Shown here one piece after another: positions 56,516-64,000 of a stretch of 64,000 nt of DNA (its first letter is position 1; each line of letters starts with the position of its first letter). The notes below the pieces were generated by a model. It was not told the origin of the DNA. It did not search any database and saw only the letters and a program-made list of their open reading frames with translations. The stretch is taken from contig OX638371.1 in the NCBI GenBank assembly GCA_951812925.1, forward strand, positions 32,338,101 to 32,402,100, written 5' to 3'. The DNA comes from Calliopum simillimum (lineage: Eukaryota > Arthropoda > Insecta > Diptera > Lauxaniidae). A program made the position numbers and the translations under genes.

Positions 56516-56821
56516 GTGATAAAATTTTACCTATTTTTCAGTGTAAGTAGTGGGAAGATGGTGGCGGCTTTACAAAATACAAAAACCTCTGCCTCAGCAC
56601 CAACGTCATCGTTTAAAAATCAGGTGAAAGAAAGTCAAATGAAAGCAGATTGTTTCCAAAACAGTAAAAAAGAAAAGATTGCAATTTATAACGATATTTC
56701 AGGAAGGAACACTTACCTTAGGGCATGTGCCTCCTTCAATCCATTACACGCAGACATAAGAAAGTTGCGAAATTTTTGGCACTTTTATAAATGGCTTAAA
56801 TTCCAATGCGCTTCTTATTGA
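56516..56821 (+). CDS. Possible small exon or gene fragment, unrecognised
   Basis: An ATG at 56558 opens MVAALQNTKTSASAPTSSFK and continues to CASY at 56821, about 87 codons, Ser/Lys-rich. TTTTTCAG at 56534-56541 is a plausible acceptor before it. On the other strand 56465-56271 is another unassigned frame. There is no known domain; it may be chance. Confidence 0.25.
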   Translation: MIKFYLFFSVSSGKMVAALQNTKTSASAPTSSFKNQVKESQMKADCFQNSKKEKIAIYNDISGRNTYLRACASFNPLHADIRKLRNFWHFYKWLKFQCASY

Positions 56822-56939
56822 TGATAAGATGAAGTTTGATGTAAAAGTTAATAATAAAAGTTTTTCTTTTGCACACTTGATTTGAGAAACTTTTTAAACA
56901 AAATTTTTCTTCGCAGCAATTTTTGCATTAATCTGCGCT

Positions 56940-57556
56940 CCGACTGAAAGAAGTTGAGGGTTTTAGCTTCAAAGAATTGGGGCACAGCAAATTAAACTCT
57001 GTCTGTAAAAAGTCGACTGACTACTGTAAACCAACACTTCATCTTGATAGGACGTTCTCTGTTAACATAGAATGAATCGAGAGATTCCTGAGTTAACCGA
57101 CCTTCAGATTCATCGAACTCTATTAATATTTACACTGACGGTTCTAAACAAGAAGCAGGGGTGGAGCCTGGGGTTTACATTCCCACCTATAATACAACAT
57201 TATAGTATAAATTTCCACAATACTGTAGCATCTTTCAAGCTGAGTTGGAAGCGATTAGTATGGCGACGGAACATGTAATGGCGACGGAACATATAATGGC
57301 GAGCAGTGGCGTCGATCGCTTTAATTTTTACGTTGACAGTCTAGCTGCCTTTAAGTCCCTTACAAATTATAGAATTAAATGCAAGTCAGTCCTTCGATGC
57401 TACAATCTACTTCAAACGCTCAACAGTAAGTTTGAAACATGCCTGAACTGGGTACCTGGTCACCAAGGTATAGAGAACAACGAAATTGCTGATGAACAGG
57501 CAAAAGCAGGTGTGCTACTCGAAGGTGAACCGTTAAGCGTATCACTTCACTTATAG
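56940..57556 (+). pseudogene. LINE ORF2 fragment with RNase H domain
   Basis: INIYTDGS-type text (TATTTACACTGACGGTTCT at 57127) gives the first RNase H acid. After a frame change, QAELEAISMATEH supplies Glu, FYVDSLAAFKSL the next Asp, and CLNWVPGHQGIENNEIADEQ the last Asp. The order matches the RNase H domain of LINE ORF2 proteins. Frame shifts show decay. It lies in the opposite orientation to the neighbouring I-clade element. Confidence 0.7.
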
Positions 57557-57559
57557 CAC

Positions 57560-57770
57560 CATAATGTTATATATCAGAAATCGCTTTACTGTGAGGCTAA
57601 CCTAAAATGGAACAACTCAAATAATAGCAAAATAACCAAAAATTGTAACTTTAACTTTAACTTTAAAATTTAACTTTTAATTTTAATTAGAACTGTTGTA
57701 GGAGCCATCACTGGACACTGTCTTATTGGTTATCATGCTCACAGAATGGGCATTCTAACTGTTAGTAGGT
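57560..57770. other. Spacer between two LINE remnants
   Basis: Contains AACTTTAACTTTAACTTTAA and TTTAACTTTTAATTTTAATT runs, probably the A/T-rich 3' tail region of the plus-strand LINE. Confidence 0.4.
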
Positions 57771-57814
57771 GTTGGTGATTTGATGAAGACGAAGAGAAGA
57801 ATTTGGAACATCTA

Positions 57815-60800
57815 CTATGTTTCAGCATATCTAATTGCAAAATGTAAGGCTTGAAGTTCAGCATGAAATATCCCTGAGTACAGTGGCAAAAGTCCTTGAT
57901 GAATGATTTCAAAATCTCCATTTGACAATTCTTTCGTTACAGCATAGGATGAAGAACCTTCTGAGAATGAACCATCTGTGTAAATAATTGTGTCTGGAGA
58001 AAAACTAGAAATTTTTTCCAAAAATAATTTTTGATATACTATTGGATTTGTAGAGTTTTTTGAATGAATGTTTAAACTAGTATCGACGGAGAAATTTTGC
58101 AAATTTTGCCCTACCGGGGAAACTGGCTCCAAATTTGGGATGGGAACATTGAATTTTGTTAAAAGGTTCACAGTATTCTTAATGCCGCACCAATTTTTCT
58201 TGGAGTATTCACGATTTTGGGTTTTTTTGAGTACTTCCCAAAACTCTTTGTGTAGACCTTCTGCAGTTGAAGTTAAGGATTTAACTGCTAATTTGATGCA
58301 TCTGTTGTTTTTAACTAATTCAAAATCTTGATAGCGGGCTTCAACCCTAAGGGCTTCTAGAGGTGTGCAGGAGAGAATTCCTGCCGCAGTTCTAAAGCAT
58401 ATGTTGAGAGCAACATTGATTTTTCTAATATTCGAAGCGGAAGTCCATCCATATATAGATATAACATGTTGAATCGTACCTACTGTCAGAGATTTGCAGA
58501 TCGCAATAGCTGTATCAATGTGTGGTCCTTTTTTCCTTGAGCAAATAACTTTCAAAATATTGTTAATTTTTTTTAGTTTATCTGTTACAAGCCTAGTTTG
58601 CTCATTCCATAAAAGATTTTTGGTAAATTGAACTCCTAATATTCGCATTTTGGATCTGATTTCAATGTTATTCTCTCTCAAGCATAATGATGTATTGGAA
58701 CATTTATGTTTTCTGCAGACATGAAGAACTTCAGCTTGGTTTATTGGAACGTTTGCTCCTCTACTGACAGCCCATTGATTGATTTTGTGATCGAAAAGGT
58801 TTAAGTTGTTGGTTACTACTTGAGGTGTGCCGGAAGCAACAGCAAATATATTATCAGCGTAGATTCCAAAAAAGTCAATACCTTCAGAGTCTTTAAGTGC
58901 TCTTATTAAAGAATTGGTATACACTGTAAATAACACAACTGAAAGAGGTGAACCTTGAGGTACTCTATTGTTGAGAGGGAGTTTTTGTGATAGAAATCCA
59001 TCCACCGGAGTTGTAATGTGTCTGTTTGTAAGAAATAACAAAATGACCTTGAGTAAATTTTTTGGAATACCCCACTCATGAAGTTCTTGAATAACAAAAG
59101 TTGAGATGACACGGTCAAAAGCTTTTTCGAGGTCTTCGGATAACACGACACTGTGCTTTTTATTATTCATGTTTACCTTTAGTTGAGATTCGAGTTGGTG
59201 GCATAAAGTGTGTACACCGTGATTTGGCAAAAAAGCATGTTGTCCACTTAGTAATTTATATTTTGAGCAAGACCATAATCTAGAAGCAACTATTTTATCA
59301 AAAGTTTTTGATAAAACAGGTAATAATGATATAGGTCTGTAACCAGTAACATGATTAGGGCTCTTACCAGGCTTTGGGATGGGACATAAAATAGCATGCT
59401 TCCAGTCGTGAGGATAAATTCCCGTTTTTAATATATTGCTGAAAAGTTGACAAATTCGTATCTTTAAAGTCAAAGATGAGTTTTTGATCATTGAATATGT
59501 GATCTTATCTGCACTTGGAGTAGATCCTTTTAGATTTTGTAGTACCAATTCTAGTTCAGCAATGGTTACATCTTCAACAATGTGTCTAAAGTTTGAAAAG
59601 ATTTCAGGCAATGTTTCAATATTAATTAAATGTTTTGCTGTAATCAATTCCCTGTCAAATGATCGATCCGAACCAATAGCGCTCCAGCAGTTAGCAAATA
59701 AATCGGCTTTGTCTTTAGGGAGAGATAGAACATCACTTTGCTGGAAAATAGATGGGAAATTATTTACTCTTGCAGTTCTACTTTTGTTGACTTTGTTCCA
59801 TAAGATTCGAGTATCCATCGAAGGATTCAAAGAATTAAGAAAGTAGTTCCAAGTAGATCTTTTAGCATCTTTACAAGCTCTCCTTACTTTTGCACAGGAT
59901 TTCCTGTAATCTAGACAATTGGTTTGACTTCTAACTCTTTTGAAATTTTTCCATAATTGATTTTTTTCCCGAATTAACGAAGAGATTTCAGAATTAAACC
60001 ATATTGGACTACTCCGATTGTTTGCCGACCTGCTCAGAGGCATGGATTCATTGGCTGATTTTCTTAATATTCTTTTTATTAACATTGGTGGATTGTTGGA
60101 AAGTGGTTGAATATTCTATTGTTTTGTCATTAAATCTGGGCCAGTTGGCTTTTTTGTCTGAAAATCTTATGACTGGGAATTTTTCATTTGTTACAAGACG
60201 ATTGTAAATGATAATTGGAAAATGATCACATAACTCTGGTTGATGGAGACATTTCCAAGTTAGTGTAGGTGCAAGATCAACAGATGCCATCGAAACGTCT
60301 ACTGCTGTTAATGTATTTCTTGTGCTGAGCAATGTAGGAGAACCATCATTTATAATCGTAAGGTTTCTATTGTTAGAAAAGTTTTCCCATATTGTCCCAC
60401 TTGGTGAAGTGTTTTGGGAACCCCACAAGGTATTTTGTGAATTAAGATCTCCAATTAAGAGATGATGGTCCAAGCCAAAAGAATGAATATCATCCACATG
60501 ATAAGGTGTTAAATACACCTCTCTCTCCTTGTAGATATTGGTGATATGAAGATCAGATTTACCTTTTATTGTTATGGTATGAAAAAGTAAATTGTTCTGC
60601 GAAATTTTATGTTGTGACACCTTGATATTGTTTTTAACTAAAAAAGCTATTCCTGCTTTAGCATATGAGTAGTTTTTATTGTGGCAAAATATATTGTAAT
60701 TTGGTAGGTGCAGAAAATTTTAATTTTTTTGATAATATGTGTTTCCTGTAAGGCAATTATGTCAGGATTGTGTCGTGATACCAGAATTTCCAGACCATAT

Positions 60801-60862
60801 TTATTATTGATAAATCCCTGAATGCTCCATTGTAAAAGTGTAAAATCTAAGCCAAAATCCAT
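57815..60862 (-). pseudogene. I-clade LINE ORF2: endonuclease, reverse transcriptase, start of RNase H
   Basis: Three overlapping pieces. 60862-60647 reads LLQWSIQGFINNKYGLEILV and DIIALQETHI (start of the APE-type endonuclease). 60620-60048 reads LLIGDLNSQNTLWGSQ and DHFPIII (endonuclease D/H motifs). 60085-57815, 756 codons without a stop, has CPIPKPGKSPNHVTGYRPIS, SLLPVLSKTFDKI, NRVPQGSPLS and FFGIYADNIFAVAS. The RT active site reads YADN instead of YADD, removing a catalytic Asp. RNase H begins TIIYTDGSFSEG with AELQALHFAI, then the frame ends, so the last acids are missing. Two frame changes separate the pieces. The element is dead but not very old. Confidence 0.85.
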
Positions 60863-60918
60863 TTAGTTTGTTAAGGTATATAAAGTTTGTGCAAAAAGTT
60901 AAAGGTGAATATGATAAA

Positions 60919-62255
60919 TTAATTTTTTGTTAATTGAAATTCATCTGAAGGATTTATGTATTGATGGGGACAGGGCTGCATGTCTACGTCAATTTCATTA
61001 ACGTTAAATATAGGAAGTATATTGTGAAGGATTTCATTTAAATTTTTTGGTTTAGGTTTTGAAATAGAATAACTTGTTTTTTTATTGATTTTCGTTGGTG
61101 ATAGTTTTTGAGTGTTGATCGTTTCTCTTATGTGGGATGGTTTGTCATTAGGTAATAAATTAGTAGAAGAATTTGTCGTTGAATTATTTGCTGCAGTTGG
61201 AATTTGTATATCTTGAGTAGTAGTTTCGGCATTAGTTGTTTTATTGGATGGGGATGGTGCATCTAGATTAATTATTGCTGTTTCTGCTTCGGTGTTTGAT
61301 GATTTTTTAGCAATTTGTGCGAAAGTTGCCTTTTTTGCGTTTCTTACAAAAGGTTCTATTTTGTGGGCTTCTGGATTGCTATTGTACACTTTCCATGCTT
61401 CACGAGCTGTACATCTCCTATCAATTTTGATTTTATTAACTGCTTTGTGCTTTAGAAAAGTTGGACACGAATTATCGTAAGAACAGTGCGTATCACTATC
61501 GCAATTTATGCAATATTTTCTTGAACAATTGTCATGAGGTGGTGGTGTAGCACATTCTCTGCATAATTCTGAATTTCTGCAGAAGTTTTAAGTATGACCA
61601 AGCTTTTGGCAGATAATGCATCTCAATGGATTAGGGACGTTTTCATATACTTTAACTCTTTCCCAACCTAATTTCAGTGTTTCAGGACGTCGGATTAAAT
61701 CAAAAGTTACAATAGCGGACCCTGTTGGGACAAAAGAATCGTTGATTTTCTTCATAATTTTCCTTACTCCAATAACTTTTTGATCCGCTGGAGATTCAAC
61801 TAATTCTTCTTCAGGAATGTCTATGATATTTCTTGAAAAAATTCTGCCTTGTGATGAATTGAGTTTAGAATGAGACGATATTTTAACTGGAACTAAGTCC
61901 ACATATTTAGCTTTTAAAAACTTCTCTGCTGCCTTCAAATTGTGCGTTTTTATCATCAAGTCTCCTGATTTTGGTTCAGTTACCTCTGAATATTCTCTTG
62001 ATATAAAATTTAAGCCTTTATCGATTTGAAAAACATTATATGAAGAAAGAGGACGAACTTTTCTTCATTTGACGATCCAATGGCGGAAACTATTAGGTAA
62101 CGAGGAATATGGTCATCATTTTGCTTAGTTTCAGGAAGTGGTGTAAAGTCTCCCGAACGCAATCTTTTGCTTTTAACATTTTTCATATTTCCAAGAATTT
62201 GGTCGGGATCAAGATCCTTAAATCTATTCCCAAAAAGGGATTCACCCCGGTTCAT
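60919..62255 (-). pseudogene. I-clade LINE ORF1 (gag-like, three CCHC knuckles), one nonsense change
   Basis: From MNRGESLFGNRFKDLDPDQI (62255) to FQLTKN (60919). Pieces 62255-62010 and 61959-61588 carry an RNA-binding region (KAAEKFLKAKYVDLVPVKIS, VPTGSAIVTFDLIRRPETLK). Three zinc knuckles follow: CIICQKLGHT-stop-NFC, CRECATPPPHDNC and CINCDSDTHCSYDNSC. Then come CTAREAWKVY and a Ser/Thr/Asn-rich tail. The first knuckle is broken by TAA near 61590. The layout is typical of I-element ORF1, which packages the RNA. Confidence 0.75.
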
Positions 62256-62259
62256 AGTT

Positions 62260-62420
62260 GGGCAACTCAGGCCCAGATAAATCCAATCTATTGCTTATTA
62301 CAAAAAAGTTGATGTTTGTAAGAGAGAGGAAGAAATAAAAAATAGCGGTCAGTGTTAAGACACTGAAAGTCAGACACTAATAAAAAGTGAACGGAGAATC
62401 AAAATCCGTAATAACTGCTA
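62260..62420 (-). promoter_or_regulatory. Probable 5' UTR/internal promoter region of the I-clade LINE
   Basis: Upstream of ORF1 the sequence becomes non-coding. The minus-strand text near 62400-62350 (TCAGTGTCTTAACACTGACC) is a short palindrome. The exact 5' end was not fixed. Confidence 0.3.
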
Positions 62421-62429
62421 AACAGAGTT

Positions 62430-64000
62430 AACGCGGCGATTGCCTTAGCAAGATTGTTTATCAAAAATTTATATACATATATGTATAAATTTATTTTTGA
62501 ATAATTTTTTAATATAATTTTATTTTTTCACACAAATAAGTCTTCTTGTGACAAATACTTCGATGAGAATGATGAGCGCGATTAAAAATGTTTTCTGATT
62601 TTATTTTATGTTTTTTTATTTGATGAATTCTTTTTTTCAATGTTTTTAATATATTTTTTAGACAGTAAGTGACAAACCATCAAGAAATAAGCCAGTGCTA
62701 CCAAATAAAACCAGTTGTTTTAGAACACTTCCATAGATCCAAAAAAGGTTTCCGAACGCATTCATGGATCCAGAAAATGGATCCAAGATCTGAGCTGATT
62801 CTAAATTTGTTTTGTTTTGCTTGAAAGTGGATCTGAACTGGATCAGATCCGCTGCCATTAGAACACAGCTATTGTCGATTTTTTAGCTTTCGCGATGAAG
62901 TTTTGACTTTTTATTGTTCGGCAACCATTAGTGAAAATTTATAGCAAATATTTCGAAGTAAATACTGATCCATTTTTCCCTGTTTTAGGGGTTATTTTTG
63001 AACCTTTTTAAGAAAAGGGTAAAAATTACCGATATGTGGGGGTAGCAGAGGGTTTTATACAAAAATATTCCTCGTAATATCTCGCACAAGTTTTTAGAGC
63101 ACGTGATATACCTCAGATGTAAGGATCGTAAAATTTATTATGCCCACTCAATACCCTAAGGAAAACTTCTAAGATCGATTAAAAAAAGTTCGACTTGATC
63201 CAGAAATCGAGAAGAGACGTATAACTTATTTTTAGCCATATTTTCAGAATATATTGGATTTTTTCAGTTGTGCAAAATCGTGTCGAACGGTGTTATATGG
63301 CCTACCAGAAACAAACAAAGAACCGGCAAATACGACAAAAAACTGTTCTCCACAGTTAAAAGGTGATGATGTAATCATATAAAGAATAAACATATTATAC
63401 TCCATGAAATAAACTTACCTTTTAACACATTTTGAAAAATAACCTAAATTGAAAGAATGATGCGTAGAAAAAACAAATATAAATTTGCATGGGAATAAAA
63501 TACATAAAACTTATGTATTTCACGTTAAGAAATAAAATGGAATTCTTCTGGCAAGCAAAACACTAAAAACTTAAAACTTTTTCTGTAAAACATTAAAAGT
63601 TTTTTTGGAACGCAAAGCAATTTAAAGTTCCTTAAGAATAATAAAAGATTACGAGTACAGAAGTTTTTCAACTTTTTGTTTCATTTTGCAAAAATAAAAT
63701 TATTTATATTGCATTCATTGTACCTCGTACTTAAACTATTCAGACATTCCTTAGAATAAAATTATAAGTGATTATTTTGGCTTGTATGAGTGTGGCCTTT
63801 AAAACTTATTAATATTTCTCATAGGAAAACCTTGTGATGAACCTCTCCCGTTTCCTTCAAATTTTGTTTTATAAATTTTCCACTAAAAATCTTTGTAAGG
63901 AATAAATGGGGATTGGACTATGACACTTGAAATGGTATACCTATCTCTGCACTTATTGTTATAAAACTTGTTGTTTAGATGTATGTATACCGCGCACCTT
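62430..64000. other. Intergenic DNA at the right edge, no gene seen
   Basis: AT-rich, with a few short repeats (TGGATCCAGAAAATGGATCC near 62764). The minus frame 62858-62658 is not recognised. No promoter or RNA gene is visible. Confidence 0.45.

Noticed and set aside
1..64000. LTR retrotransposon or integrated virus
   Set aside because: No paired LTRs, primer-binding site, gag-pol-env order or viral replication gene was recognised; the reverse transcriptases present are all LINE type.

Overview
The window is AT-rich (mostly A/T, many poly-A/T runs) nuclear DNA of an insect. Short introns with GT..AG borders, dipteran-like host proteins (Syx13, NOB1, Syx4), a tail resembling the Drosophila DINE-1/INE-1 Helitron, and LOA- and I-clade LINEs all point to a higher fly (Schizophora, perhaps a tephritid). 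The species cannot be fixed from the sequence. No bacterial operon, rRNA, tRNA gene or CRISPR array is visible, and most of the window is transposable-element debris.

Host genes, left to right. Syx13 (5809-10145, +) is an endosomal Qa-SNARE with a 3.5 kb repeat-filled intron. NOB1 (12895-11738, -) is the 18S rRNA 3'-end endonuclease; it lacks its expected C-terminal part here. A serine-rich gene of unknown function (13459-14106, +) is divergent from NOB1 and ends at an in-frame stop followed by 26 more coding-like codons. A UPF0390-type small basic protein lies at 18110-18455 (+). A four-exon PIF/Harbinger-derived gene (27430-20401, -) encodes 505 aa with its transposase catalytic acids largely replaced, so it looks domesticated. 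Syx4, a plasma-membrane-type Qa-SNARE (48863-53726, +), has seven coding exons.

Between 28.3 and 31.8 kb is a cluster of broken or recombined host-gene pieces. It holds a 5' piece of the kinesin-6 gene pavarotti bracketed by two palindromes, an open chimeric frame joining an xmas-like RRM to three C2H2 zinc fingers, and a HAT1 copy that lost its acetyltransferase core and whose introns have shrunk to about 16 and 28 nt.

Mobile DNA fills the rest. Tc1/mariner, Tigger/pogo, hAT, PIF/Harbinger and piggyBac-type elements or MITEs are present, several with clean target-site duplications (TA, TAA, TTAA, 8 bp). There is also an inverted same-family hAT insertion inside an older hAT, tRNA-derived SINEs, foldback and palindromic elements, a LOA-clade LINE (38.4-35.7 kb, -), an I-clade LINE (62.4-57.8 kb, -), and several LINE tails. 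Satellite-like tandem arrays occur at 16.9-17.3, 34.4-34.9, 39.7-40.2 and 51.5-52.6 kb.

The host genes do not form one pathway. Two (Syx13, Syx4) are Qa-SNAREs acting at different membranes. The most interesting observations are the domesticated Harbinger gene, the RRM/zinc-finger chimera, and the gene-fragment cluster at 28-32 kb.
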